Assembly: GCF_051020985.1 (NCBI RefSeq)
Contig: NC_135010.1
Location: 5,826,001 to 5,890,000, forward strand
Reading direction: 5' to 3'
Length of the DNA stretch: 64,000 bases
From: Nomia melanderi
Taxonomy: Eukaryota; Arthropoda; Insecta; Hymenoptera; Halictidae
In this document: positions 24,814 to 37,762 of the stretch, piece by piece
Layout of the letters: each line of letters begins with the position of its first letter
Position numbering within the stretch: the stretch's first letter is position 1
The notes under the pieces: model-generated
Databases searched by the model: none
The model's input: the letters and a program-made list of their open reading frames with translations, nothing else
Told to the model about the DNA's origin: nothing
Translations under genes and position numbers: made by a program

Positions 24814-25973
24814 AAAATTGTTGATCATTAATTTATGGCATCCAAAAAAAACTACATGTCCTTACAGTCTGGTAATAAAATAATTTTTATTCTATTTCCC
24901 AGTGTGTTATAAGTTATAAAATTAGAATTTTATAAATAATTTAATAAAGTTAACAAATACAATGTACTTCCATGTAAAAAACAAATGTAACTTAATAAAC
25001 CCTATGAATTGTTAACACTTTCTCAAAACAAAGAAAACTTCTATCATTAATATTATTCATATTGTCTTCTTTTCCAATATAATTTCATTAAGTTAATCTC
25101 ATTTAAATAGTATCTTATGTCTACCAAATTTATATGTTTATCGATTAAATAAAATATGACATTGTATAATATAGTATATCTTGTCTAAACTGAAATAAGT
25201 ATGTCTACTTTGATTTTCTTATCTCCTTTTCCCATTTAAAAATATTAAAAGAACATTTCAACCCGAGTTTCATACAGTAGTAAACATTTAGCATGTATAA
25301 TAAAGAAATGCTAAATAACAATTCAACATTGTAATTTAAGTATAATATTTTTGAGTTGTCACATTTTAAGTAATATATTAAATACATATTACAAATAAAA
25401 TATAACTGTATAGTATACAAGTACATTATATTATAGTAGTATTTATACCTTAGCCATCATCGATCCCAAATATTTTATATAAATTCCAATAAATAGTATA
25501 AGTCTTATTAAAAAGTAACAATGAAATGTAACAAAATTAGTAAATATATGCGAATAATGTGGGATAAAATACTACAGGAAGAAAACAAGAATTTATAAAT
25601 GTAATAACAAATATAAATTTCATTCATAAAATATGGAAAACAAAATCTAATTATTTGATTCCAAATAATAATATTTATAAAAACTTCAACAAAAAAAAAT
25701 ATTAAAACATGTAAAATTTTTAACAGTTAATTTGATTATATTAATATTAATCTCATACAAGTTCTGTTAAAATATCGATCATTTGAAATCACTGACCTTA
25801 TGGGTATAAATACTTGTATGGCTCACTGCGAATAAAAGAAAATATGTATTGCAAATTATTCTAGACACTTGTATAAAAAATCATTATAAATAACATTTAG
25901 AAAACAGCAGTAAAGAAACTTGTTCCCATATATCAACATTTACGCTTTAATGAATACGGCCGCATGCATGTAA
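24814..25973. other. Convergent 3' intergenic region of san and HSL
   Basis: This AT-rich interval of 1.16 kb lies between the stops of san (+) and the lipase (-). AATAAA at 24874-24879 is a good san polyadenylation signal, 61 nt past its stop. A minus-strand ATTAAA at 25946-25951 lies 23 nt past the lipase stop, though longer lipase 3' ends are possible. No coding exon was recognised. Confidence 0.5.
24874..24879 (+). terminator. san polyadenylation signal
   Basis: AATAAA 61 nt after the san stop codon, in AT-rich sequence with a T-rich stretch just downstream. Confidence 0.5.
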
Positions 25974-28957
25974 CTATAATGCCAGTAGTTCTTGTATTCT
26001 TCTGACACATAACTCAGATCCTTCGTTAGCTTCTTTTGAAACCTGTTAATTAAAATCAAACGTAGTGATATAACATTATAATTGCCTATTGCATTTATTT
26101 CTTACAAATGATTTTTTTTACCAGTATTAAATTAAGAAATCCATGCGGTAAACCGGGTAATATGTCAAGCGTGACTAATACACCAAGCAATCGTAGTTTT
26201 CTTGCAAACATGACGGAATCATCGAGACACGGATCGAGATGTAATGTCTACAAATAGAAATTAAGTATTCGATATTACCTTTAAGTATACGATATTACGT
26301 TCCTATCTTTTATGTAAAATTATAATTTTAAAGATTCACCAGCATTGCGATTGGCGGTAATTGTGCTAAAAGATTATCTGGTGCAAGATAAGGACTTAAA
26401 AATGGGTCCCTGGGTACGGTGAATATAAATTCTTCCACAGGACACTTTACAGTTTCTATATCCAATTCTCGAGATTCTCTATGCTTTCCTCTAAACGACC
26501 ATCCAAAAAGTGACCATGATCTGCCATTTTTCGATACATCATTGTTCGTGCTAACAGTACTATTTCCAATATATGCTGCAGCATTTATACCAGAATTTCG
26601 ATATAACTCCAAAAATCTTTTAATATATTCTTGAGATTTTACTCCTTCTGTTATATTCTCTGTTCCTACTGTAGTCAAGAATATCAATGAAAACATTAAA
26701 GTCAACTCAATTAAAATTTGCAAATAAAACTATTTATATATTTTTAATCTTTTTACCATCAGCATCCGTTAAACTAACGGAATTCAAAGTGGTATCAGAG
26801 GGTAAAGACGCTAACTTGTGGGCGTCATTTGTTTCATCCCCATTAGGGCTTAGAGCTAACGCTATTAAATCACTTTCACTGACTTCTGCAAAAGACTCTG
26901 TGTCGGACTTCGTACATTCCGCACCATCATTTTCTTTTTCTCTAAAAGTTCAATAAATCGAACATAAACAACAAACAATATTCTTATTTAAAAATAAAAG
27001 TTACCTTTTTGTGCATAACTTACTTTGCTAGTTTTTTGTTATCTATAGCTGCATATGCTTTTAAACAACGCACAAGAAATCCCATAGGTAATAACGGATC
27101 TGTCAGAGAAAGAAGACGTGAAGGCGATAGCACAAAATCCACAAAAACTGGAGTATATGCCATAAATAACCCATTTGGTTTCTTTATATTTAATTGTATG
27201 CATTTTAATGTAACACCCAAGTTTAAGTTGGCCCCTGCAGAATCACCTACAAAAAATAAATTTTGTGAATAGTAAATAATACAAAAAAGAAAATAAGAAT
27301 TACAGTTTACAACTTACCAACGAGAAGTACTTTTTGCGCTGTACTTCCAAGCAAAGTACTTGCATGATTTAAAGCCCATGCATATGCATATAAAACTTCT
27401 TCAAATGCTCTAGGAAATGGAGCTTCGGGTGCTAAACTGTAATCTATGCTTAAAATGGGTATATCAAGGTTTACAGCCCAGGATCGTAAGTATATTTCAT
27501 GTGATGAAGAAGTCTGTGCGACAAAACCTCCACCATGGCAATGAATTATCAGTTCTTTTGAAGATTCAAGCAGTTCTCCTCCTACTCCACCTGAACCAAT
27601 CTGAGAGAAGTATGTACTGCACAGGAGTGAAACCGGTGTTTCACAAAAATTTCTACTCGATTAAAGAAAATGTAAAGACGAAAATAATAATAAAAAACAC
27701 AACTTATGCTAGTTATAAAATAAATTAAATTATAAAAATGATTTCTTTACCATTCCCACACGACGTTTAGAACTCAATAATCTAACATGAATTGGCTTCT
27801 TTCCAATATGACTATTTGGTATTGGAATTGACACTATTGTCCCATCCAATGCAGAGAGTGTCAATTCTTCAGGTGGAATGGAAATTATCTGATTTATTGC
27901 CAAGGATGGAGATGCTATAGTTGGCAGTCTACGTGCTATCTCTAATAACGTAATTCATACAGTATATCAAAATAATGGAAAAATGTTTCATAAATACAAA
28001 TGATTTTAATGTTTTACCATTCTCATTAAGGAACCAAAAAGCTTGACAAAATGAAACATCAGCACGTTGGAAAAGATCTACAATACGACGTGCCCTTGCC
28101 TCAGGGTCTAACATATATTTAACAGAATTAGCACATCGTGCTAATACTGTTCCATTAGAATAAAATGCTTCACTAAATGTTGCCATACAAACCAATATAG
28201 TTTTTAATATAGGCTTCATTGTATCATTAAACTGAAATTGATTTATCTTATTATTATCTATAAGAATTGATTATACCCATATAATTGTATTTACTAATAT
28301 GTACCTGAAACCCTAAACATCTGCCATAAAAACAATACTGATTAATACTATCAATTTTATTCAAAATATCATAAGGATTATGATCACTGGCAATAAAAAG
28401 AGATGGTTTTTCATCGTTCAATTTATCACTCCATGAATACAGAGTTTGTAAATGCTCTAAACAAGTGCATAAAGATGCTAATAACTGCGAACAAGCTTCT
28501 ATTTCTCTGGAAACATTTATACTTATTAGTAGAAAAGTACTTATTATCCATTAAAGTCATCCAATTATTTATAAAATAAATTTAAGTATAATAATTACCT
28601 CATGTGATAACTTTTACGAAAAAATATAGAATCTTTCTGACAATAGATTTGGTGACAGATTGCACGTGAATGTATAATACATTTATCTATTAAGCCTAGA
28701 AAACTTCTATACCCGTTCCCAGGTATTTCTACATCGAAATCAAACATCGGAGCAACTCTATTAATTTCTTTATATAATGGTTGTAATTGTTCTAAGTGAT
28801 CCAACATTGCCAATTGCGCTGCCCTGATTCTAACAGCATTTTCATCTTGATGCGACATAAAATGTTCCACATTTGCTTGGCATAATTCTTGTAATGCTCC
28901 CCATTGCAGGGGCAAACAATCTTCAAATGGTCTTTCAAAGTCATCATTGAGAGACAT
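25974..28957 (-). CDS. Hsl: Hormone-sensitive lipase
   Basis: Ten exons: 28957-28599, 28506-28305, 28231-28018, 27941-27751, 27600-27318, 27246-27024, 26941-26757, 26668-26340, 26247-26122 and 26042-25974. They join to 726 residues with one open frame. The N-terminal half is the HSL-specific helical domain. The C-terminal half is an alpha/beta hydrolase. It has oxyanion-hole HGGGF (344-348), nucleophile elbow GDSAG with Ser419, acid Asp667 in LDPCLDDS and His697 in LPHGF, so the triad is complete. HSL hydrolyses diacylglycerol and cholesteryl and retinyl esters at lipid droplets and mobilises stored fat. Between GDSAG and the Asp lies a low-conservation, Ser/Thr-rich and acidic segment (about residues 490-600). 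It matches the position of the mammalian regulatory module and includes GRSWS, a possible basophilic-kinase site. The exon 8 donor is GTGAAT. The start ATG at 28955-28957 opens the long first exon. Confidence 0.95.
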
Positions 28958-31084
28958 CTGAACTATTCGTTATTTCACTGTATGACAGTAAATTTTTAAC
29001 TAACTATTTTGCAATAAAAGACAAGTAAAGAACCTGTAATATTATTATCATACCATTATTTAACAAAAGAATAATTCTTACAGTACAAATACTTAATGAT
29101 ACAATTGCAGTATGGACACTATTTTAATATCTCGCATGCATTACTACAAATCGCTAAAGAAATATTTGTTTAATGTAATTAACGTTAGTACCTGTACCTT
29201 TCATGATGTTACTTAGATAAGGTTAACAATAACGCGATACACGCATCCGTTCTGAATGATTCGTAACTAATAACGGATACTACATTATTCTCGTTTATAT
29301 AAAGATCTATTTGTACATTGCACTCTGTATGAAATGTCACTTTTTATTTTCGAATTTGACATTTACTAGACGTCTACCGTCGCCGCCATGATGCTTTTTC
29401 GATCGATATCAATATCTTACAAACAAATAACAAGCACTATTTACGAATTAATATTTCTTTAAAATTTCTGAATAGTAAACATTTCGACCGATGACTATGC
29501 ATTTAAATTACCCTAACGAGCTATAATTATATTATGTATCGATCACTTATATGTGATAAAACAAGACCAGGAATTTTATGAAATTCAAATGAAGATATAG
29601 AAACAATCCAAGTGACGTACGTATATTTATAGATGATACATTTCAAGTTTAATTACCAGATAATAGGCATCCTATCAAACACTTAGAAATTCTTGCCAAT
29701 AATTGATAATTCCATTAATTGCTATGATAATAATAATCAATTACAAACACCGAACAATTGATTAAAGATATCGGTTGTATAGTACTTACCAATACATATA
29801 TCAGCATAAGATTAGCCTTTGCTGTTCATTGTAACCACGAAATCAGAATAAATGCGATGGTTCGATAGCATTTCGTTAAACTGGCCGAAAACACGCGACA
29901 AATAACAATTTGCAGCTTCGTAATCGTACTATATAGTGAGCCGCAGATAACTGATTGCGTTAGATGAATTAATCATAAAGATAAAACCAAGATATAGAAA
30001 AAGGCATGTGTTCTTAGAAGCTTGACCAGCCGTAATTTCTCTTATAAATATATTTTTCAAGATTATAAAGAAATTTCAATGAATACCGCAAGTGCAAGGT
30101 GAACGTGTATATTTTAATTTCTTGAACGTTAACGAGCTTATTGTCAAATACATTTCAAGTTTAAGTTTCGATTGAAACCTCTTCCGAGCAACATTTCGTT
30201 CGTTGATAGATATAAATGAAAAATTTTTTTTTTAATTTCCTCACCATGGTAACAGTGTTCAGTAAAATATATTAATTATTTTCTCTTCGTCCGTTTGCGC
30301 GCCAAAAATGATGACTCCATCCGCGTGTACGACGCGCATCGCCGTCGGCTTCGATCACTGACTTAGAAGTGACTGATACGCGAGTGGACCTTTGTAATTT
30401 ATTTATTGATAAGTAAAATTACATATATCCACAAACACAATACGTTCTTTCACGGAGTGTAATAATGCGATAAAATTTGTGAGTGGCGAGGAGAAATCCT
30501 TGTGATGGAGAAAGAGGGGGACAGAGGGGGGAAGGGGGGACAAGGGATTGGGATTCTTACTTTTATTCTCCGGTTTTTTTTTAGTAACTTTTTTTTCTAC
30601 TTCATTGAAGAACGGTCGCAGAAGCGTTCTATTAGCAAACGTGTTAGTTTCCGATCCTACGATTAAAAACGACAAACCGAACGATCCGTTGAGTTCCCCT
30701 AATCCGAGCTGGCGTTTCGATATTCCGTTTGCTTCATTTTCTTTCACTTTTTGCTTGCCCCGACGCCAGATGGTCTTTTATTCGAATGTCAATAATTATC
30801 TAATTCGGTTGATGATTAATCCCGTCGAGTGTCAATCGGTCATGTAGCGCAAAGCCTGGATCCTTTGTTCGGCGATCTAACCGCTGATAAGTTATGACCA
30901 ATGCAGCGTTGAACACGCGTGACTAGATAGATTGCTTGTTCCGTGATGATATCGCGGAAAGAAATTCAATTTCGCGCGAATTGTCGCTTTGTTCGGAACG
31001 GCGACGAGCATAAGATCGAAAACTATTAACAATTACAGCGCTGAATAGGCGTACACATATCGATACCGGTATATTGCACGTACA

Positions 31085-31300
31085 ATTTCTCTTTCTTTCT
31101 CTCTTTTACACTCTCATTCTTTCTCTCTCTCTCTCACCCTTTTACACTCTCATTCTTCCTCTCTTTTACACTCTCATTTTCCCTCCCTCTCACTCTCACA
31201 CACACACATACACACGCGTGTATTCTCTCTCATTCTCTTCTCTGTCTCTCTCTCTATCTCACTCTCTTTCTCTCATGTTCATCGGTTGGCCTGTGATCGA
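31085..31300. repeat. CT-rich microsatellite with CACA core
   Basis: Repeated CTCTCT, TTTACACTCTCATT and CACACACA words form an imperfect tandem with a repeating unit of about 25 bp at 31105-31185. The 84-codon open frame across it is a by-product of the repeat. Confidence 0.8.
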
Positions 31301-31498
31301 CACGTTCGTTAAAAAGACGCGGGAATAGATAGAATCGTAAGAATTCATACAATACCGAAAAAACTGCAAAAATAAAGTTTAGTTCCGTTATTATTCCCCA
31401 TTCGCCGGCATCTAAATCCGAACCACTATGCGAAGGACGTATTTATTTTCTTTTTGTTCCTTTTCCTCACTTCTCACGTGTCTTTTTCATTTTTTTTC

Positions 31499-31500
31499 AA

Positions 31501-31563
<63 letters not shown>
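31499..31563. repeat. (CT)n microsatellite
   Basis: An almost uninterrupted CT dinucleotide repeat of about 60 bp, broken by a few TTT interruptions and followed by a T run. Confidence 0.9.
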
Positions 31564-31565
<2 letters not shown>

Positions 31566-32085
31566 AAGCTAAGTTAATTACCTCGGTAAGTACTTATTAC
31601 CTCTTTACAAAAATCAATTCTTAAACTTATACAGGGTGGCTCGATGCGAATTCACAGTGTGCCGACCGGGTGAAAAAAAAAGAAAAAAGAAAAAGGACGA
31701 ATGAATCGACAACTGATATGCTTCGAAGAGATAACTTTCAAGCTAATGTACCGACAGATGGACAGCTGTTAAGATGTTCCTTTTTCTCGCGACATTCGTT
31801 GAAACGAACAATGGTGTCTCGTTTGTCAAGCCGATCACGTTTCTCCTCACCGGTACCTCGACAAGGGGTTATGTTCTTCAACGAGCACGAATCTTCTTCT
31901 TCCCGCGCGGTACCGGATATCGAAACCCGCGTTACCTACATGCTCGATCGAAAGACTGTACACGGACATTAATTTGGTAAGCAGCGAACTGCTATTCGCG
32001 TCGTGCGTCCGTTGACCATGAACGACACATCCGCTGATGTAGGCCAATCGTCACGTGCGACCGCATACCATCTTTGTACTCTGTC

Positions 32086-32125
32086 TTCCTTTCTCTCTCC
32101 CTCTCTCTCTCTCTCTCTTTCTTTT
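32086..32125. repeat. (CT)n microsatellite, short
   Basis: CTCTCT repeats of about 35 bp, with one CCC interruption, in the Hsl-Appl interval. Confidence 0.85.
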
Positions 32126-32361
32126 CTTTAGCAACGAATAGAAAGCACGAAAATCGTAACGATGTCGCGTGAAAGAAAGCCTTTTCGACAGAGGCAATAA
32201 ATGGTTCCCGAACATCCGTGAATCCGTATCGAGTCATTTATATACGCGACGTGTTAATGTTCTTTCTCTTTCCCCTCATTTTTAACGACTATACGCTATA
32301 GGTACATAATGTATAGTTAATTTGATAGGTGTACATGTATATGTATATGTATATTGTTCAT

Positions 32362-32466
32362 ATATTACGCGCGCGCGCACACACACGTGCACACGAAACA
32401 TATATATTTATATATATTTATATATATAGATATTTATATTATCATTATTATTATTATTATTATTAA
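32362..32466. repeat. Compound microsatellite (GC)n(AC)n(TATATT)n(ATT)n
   Basis: GCGCGCGC and ACACAC are followed by repeated TATATATTTA units, and then by ATTATTATT from about 32441 to 32466. Confidence 0.85.
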
Positions 32467-33894
32467 CGCATTGATGCTATGCTTTTGTTGTATCCATAGA
32501 CATATAGTTAATTGCTATCATTTTTTTTTAAATATATCTAAAATAATATTTTTAACACTCAGCGATGCGCGAATGTGTGTGCCCGCGAGCGTTCTCGGCA
32601 CGTCCCTTCTACCGGAGTTGCGTGAGACAAACAGTCTAATAATGTGTCTGCTGCTGTATGCCTGTGTGTTTTCTTCTCGTGTGTACGTGTGTTCGTTCGC
32701 TAGACGGGAGGCAGCTGCTTCAACGTGCGCTTAGGAATCCAAGGATTCATTAATTCTCCTCGGTTTGCGCAATTTTTCGCTTAATTTATTTTTGCAAAAT
32801 AAAATTAAAAGAAAGAAAGAAAGAAAAATACTAGTGAAATTAGCATTTCGAAATAAGGAGAATTCTTAGTCGATAAAAGGGTTACAACGTTCACGAACGG
32901 CGAGCGATCCGACGCGATCCGGATCGTTCGGTTCGGAAGCGTCGTGTACAATCTCAATCGAAAAAGAACGTAATACTTGCGCGGCTAAAATTCGTCGCAG
33001 TACAGAAAACGCTTGGACAAATTTTCTTATACATCGCAACGATCGATCGACGCGAAGGTACATATATACGGTCTAATGGAAAAAGAAAAAGAAAAACAAT
33101 TGAAAAAGGAGACGTGCATTATTCATTGGAAACAAGTGAAAGCTGTGCTTTCCCACGCGACCCTGGCTAAAGTGCGGCCTACTATCTTCTGACCATATAC
33201 AAATATATAAGCATTAAACGTGTAATATATTATCGTCGTCATATATAATTAATATCCTAAGATAGTTATTGTATGAACCATCTTTCGACATAATAGAAAA
33301 CTAACGAAGAGAGGATTAGAAGAAGGTAGTAAGTGATTGTGAGAAACGGAAAAATGAAAAAAGATAAAGGAAAAGGGCGAAAGAGAAGGGGGGTAATACA
33401 GGGTGTCAAAACAAGAACGGAGAAACGCTTGCTTCAACGGTCGCCACTTATAGTCGAGCTAGAATCGAAGGTACTAATGCCACTCAAAAAAACTTCTGTT
33501 TAAACTGTTCCTCTTATTCGGCAGCTTAGGCGTGACTCTTTCGACCCCGTTCAAGACGTTCACGTGAACGCGAACGGCCCTCGGCCGAGTCGAACAAAGC
33601 TACTGAATATTTTCCGTGCAAACGTTCGGGCAGCACCTCGATAATATAGTGGACTTATCGTATGGAATGATAAAATATCTTGCTTTCTCGTTAAACTTTA
33701 GATACGATTCTCGAATTTTCTCTTAAGTATAAAGTTTGTATAATCTAAGTAGACGTTTAAGTACTGAAAAGGTCGCTGAAAAAATCAGGCAGTGGGAATC
33801 GAACGGAGATGGAAAAAACAGCTGCATCACGAAGGTGAACGTGCATCGGTTGCCGTTCTGATATTTTGAGAGCGTTTCGTTATTAGTATTATTT

Positions 33895-33918
33895 TTTCTG
33901 CTTCTTCTTCTTCTTCAT
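33895..33918. repeat. (TTC)n microsatellite
   Basis: A short CTTCTTCTTCTTCTTC tract in the presumed Appl 3' region. Confidence 0.75.
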
Positions 33919-34891
33919 AGCATACACCTTCACTCGCGTAATGCTAATTACATGCTTCTTCTTTTTTTTTTCTTTTTATATCTTTTATAATCAGTTTAAT
34001 ACTTTGCTGTTTTTCGCCGTGCAAGCCGCTACCGCTGCTCTATCGTCGTTAGTTTTTTTTCACTGGTATTAGGTTCAAGCTGCGCAACCATTATTGCCAT
34101 TGACTATCTCCGAAAATATCAGAACCGAAGGATACAGCAAAGAGCGCAAACAGCTACGCGTTGCATACGGTCGCGTACGCTTCATTCGATCGGGTTCGCG
34201 TCATTTCCGTCGCCGAAAATATACCAAAATTCTTGTGGACTTGATACGTTAGCCCAAAGACCTTCAATCAAGGGACATCATCGCGGAACATCAGCGTGCA
34301 ACGTTTCGGTTCTTTTCCATGTTACCTTTTGTTGTGTTCGTTTTTATTGCGAGCGCTCCTTCCTGCGTTTTGTTTTTTTTCCTCTTTTTTATCATCAATA
34401 ACATGTATGACAACGAAACGAAAACAACGTGTATGAGATACTTCCGAAGATGATTTTGTGTTTCCTCCCATATGGCACATTGGCGTGTTGCTTTCTTTCC
34501 AAATTTGTCTCGCAGATAATCTCGCAGTTGGCACGAGTGTCACGCGCGGAACTCGTTATCACTTGCATCTACCGGATGTTATTACGTGAACATTGCTTTA
34601 TACATATGTCGTAGAGCATAAAGAATGGCCGTGACACGTCGGCAGGCTATATAAAGGGACGCCACATAATAATGATACTTGTATTGCGATATCTATCACC
34701 CTATGGACAGATTTTATTCCACGTATCACTAAAGATGCAGATCTCTATATATGTTTTGAATCTTCGGAAGAACCTCGAACCTGAAAGGTATCTTACACTA
34801 ACAAAATACTATGAGATTCTTGAAGAACATACGCGAGAACGGACAATTAAGACCAGTTTCAAATAAAATTCTGTAGATCCAGATGACTAAC

Positions 34892-37730
34892 TTAATCTTT
34901 GACCTCGAAATATTTGTATGTAGGATTTTCGTATCCGTTGATCTGCATGTTTGAGACGTGTCGCTCCTCTGGTGTAGCTGCTTGATCGACTTCAATGAAA
35001 CCCTGTACAACGTTCGGAAATAGTTAGTAATAATTCTCATTATTTAATCAAAGAACGGTAAGTTGTATTACAGATCTGTTTGTTTTCTTTTCAAGTGTAC
35101 CTGACTGTGAGGGCTTCTCGCGTTGCGCCTTTTGAATACTGCCACACCAACTACCGCAGCAGCCATTAATGCTATTCCCGCAAACGCAAGTGTGAAGTAG
35201 ACTGATGTACTCTCTCTGCGGTAGACCTCCCTTCTCACTGAGTAACCCTGTAAACATAACGACAGAAAAGATAATTTTTATTTAAATTTCAAAGACATGT
35301 ATTTCATTTACAAAATATCAAGATATGATATTTAATAATTTAGTAAAAGGGGATTAATTGCCATTACAGTTAAAAATTGTTGTGTTAAATAGATTTTCTC
35401 GACGTCCATGGCTTTAAAACTCATTTTCTATAGTTATACTCACCGGTTCAGAGTGGGAAATATCATGGGTCATGCTGTGAGCTGCTCTAACGAGTCCTTC
35501 ACTATGCATAGCGGCAACTGCCGAGGGTTGTTCTGGTTGCTGTTGCTGTTGTTGTTGTTGTTGTTGCTGCTGCTGCTGCTGTTGAGTATCTTTGTTATCG
35601 TTTATAGAGTCGTTCTCTTCCTGCTGCGCCTGCTCGGTACGTAACTCGCCACGTTCCGCTTTGCGTTGCTCCTTACGGGCTCGTTCGAGTTCCTTCTGAT
35701 GCTCTTTCTCTGCAAATGGATATATTTCATTCGTTTATTGTCGAAGCAATTCACCGTTAGTTACCATGAATAATTAATTAATCATATGAAATCCCTCGAC
35801 TACCTTGCTGTTTGCTTGTCACGTCAGCCTGATATTTGTCTAAAATAGCTGCTTCCGCTTCGCGTGTCATCGCTAACAGCAGTCCAGGAGTCTCATCTTT
35901 GCTCCTGAGGGCCAAAACGTAATCATCCATAAGCCGGCCAATTTTTGCGCTTAAATCAGGATACCTATATATAAGGAATGAAATCTCCCATAAATTGCGT
36001 TCTTATGAGTCAAACTGTATTTCCGCACGAAATTTCAGAGATCTACAGGTTCTGATCGATCGCCGTTGCGTTTCATTGTCCGACACATTACCGTTCTAAC
36101 ATCAACAGGCTCTGATTGGTAATTCTGTCGATTTCCGCCAAGTGCTCCAGAGTCGCGGGCTTTTCACGCTGCGCTTGTTCCAGGCTGCTGTCCAGCAGGT
36201 GTTTGTAATGGGCGATGGTGTGGTGCCTGTCCTTATGAAGAGCTCGGAGCAGTTTCTGCAGGCATTTCTGAATGCGGTGCATCTATGCCAAAAATAAACA
36301 AATTTTCTTATGAAGTAAAATTCTACTAATCTACAAATGAAGAGCTTAGCACGTTCAATGTTATACAAATTTCATTTCGCGGCACATTATTTACATTGCC
36401 ATTTCTTTTTACTAATAATAGTTTTTGTAATTTAAGCAAAATTCTAAGTCTTACATTTGGAGGGGTCTCATTCAGAGCAGCAGTGTAACACGACATCGCT
36501 TCTTCGTTCCTCTGCTTAACAGCTTCCTGCGAATTAATTATAGTAAATAATGCACTCATTCTAGAAATACCATACTGAAGTGGTCTACAGTAGGAGCAAA
36601 TTGAATTGATCAATCAAGGCCACTTTCCTTCGTCCAACCCGCTTCATGCATCGTACACCTTTAAATCGCCACCAATTTTCCATTTATTCTCAAATTTCTT
36701 CCTAGTTCTACTCGCTGATTTAAGATAATCACTTTTTTTCAGTAATTTCATTTTCCATTAGATGAGGAGAACCCCTGGACCATAAACGGCCAGACCATTC
36801 TCTCATTCTCCTTCATTGTTACCGTAGAAGGTAAAGTGGCGGCTAATCAGCGTGATGAAAGTGGCGAAAGAATGGCCAATTTAATTTTGCCTCGAAAGTA
36901 ATAGCGATTTCTCAATTTTAGTCGATTAACGTCACGCACTTGCACTCTCTGCTGATGCATAGCGCTCAACTGGTGCTTCTCCACGGCGCCGCTTTCCTCC
37001 AGAGCCGCAACAGTCTCTTGGAACCGTGCAGTCATCCATCGCTTGAAAGCGTCGGCAGCGACCGGGTCGTGAGCGCGGATGTCCTGATACTTCTCCTCGA
37101 GATCACTCCAATCCTTCATCACCTAAAAACGTTGTAGCACAAAGATTTCGACACTGGCGTTCCGCGTGATAATAACTGTCTCTCGAGATTCGACTCGCGG
37201 CTCTCCTTCTTAGCTACCCCTAGCTCGAAACAAGTCCTCGCTACTTGCGCTAACTATCGACAATTTCTGACTAAAAACGAGATCAAGCGTTTTCATCTGA
37301 AGGCAATAGATCAATGGTATAGGATCAAATCAGAAGTTTGTCTCGAGTCTGCTGTGTCTTTCGTATCTTTGCAGACAGTATCTAGCAGTAGCAATGCCCA
37401 CTTACTTTTGTCACTTTCTCTTTGTGCACCTCTTCGAGTCTCATTTGTGCTTGCTTGTAGCTCTGGTGCTCGGAGCGAGGGTCGAAGTGTGTTAGGTACG
37501 GATCAGGTGTACTCTGCGACTGCGAGGATTGCTGCGTGCTGGTACTGACCGGCAATGGCATCGCAGTCACGTCCTGTTTGGGTTTCTCCGTGGTTGAGAC
37601 TGTTGTTGACAATCGACTACGGAAAGGAGAACGTGTTACTTGTTAGCCTCTGGACACTGATTTAGACGATATCTTCTGTTACATGCTTAAGATATTGCCA
37701 TTGATAAAAATAAAAGCTAGGTATTTTAGC

Positions 37731-37762
<32 letters not shown>

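Larger units (their letters stand above)
28958..34891. other. Hsl upstream region and probable Appl 3' untranslated region
   Basis: No coding exon was recognised in these 5.9 kb. The first 1-1.5 kb next to Hsl should hold its promoter and any 5' untranslated exons. From about 30.3 kb to 34.9 kb the sequence is less AT-rich, with normal CpG content and many CT, AC, ATT and GAAA microsatellites. That is typical of a long neuronal 3' untranslated region on the Appl side. Short open frames on both strands have no domains. Which part is transcribed cannot be told from sequence. Confidence 0.45.

Noticed and set aside
31074..31328. 84-codon Leu/Ser-rich frame
   Set aside because: Produced entirely by the CT-rich microsatellite.
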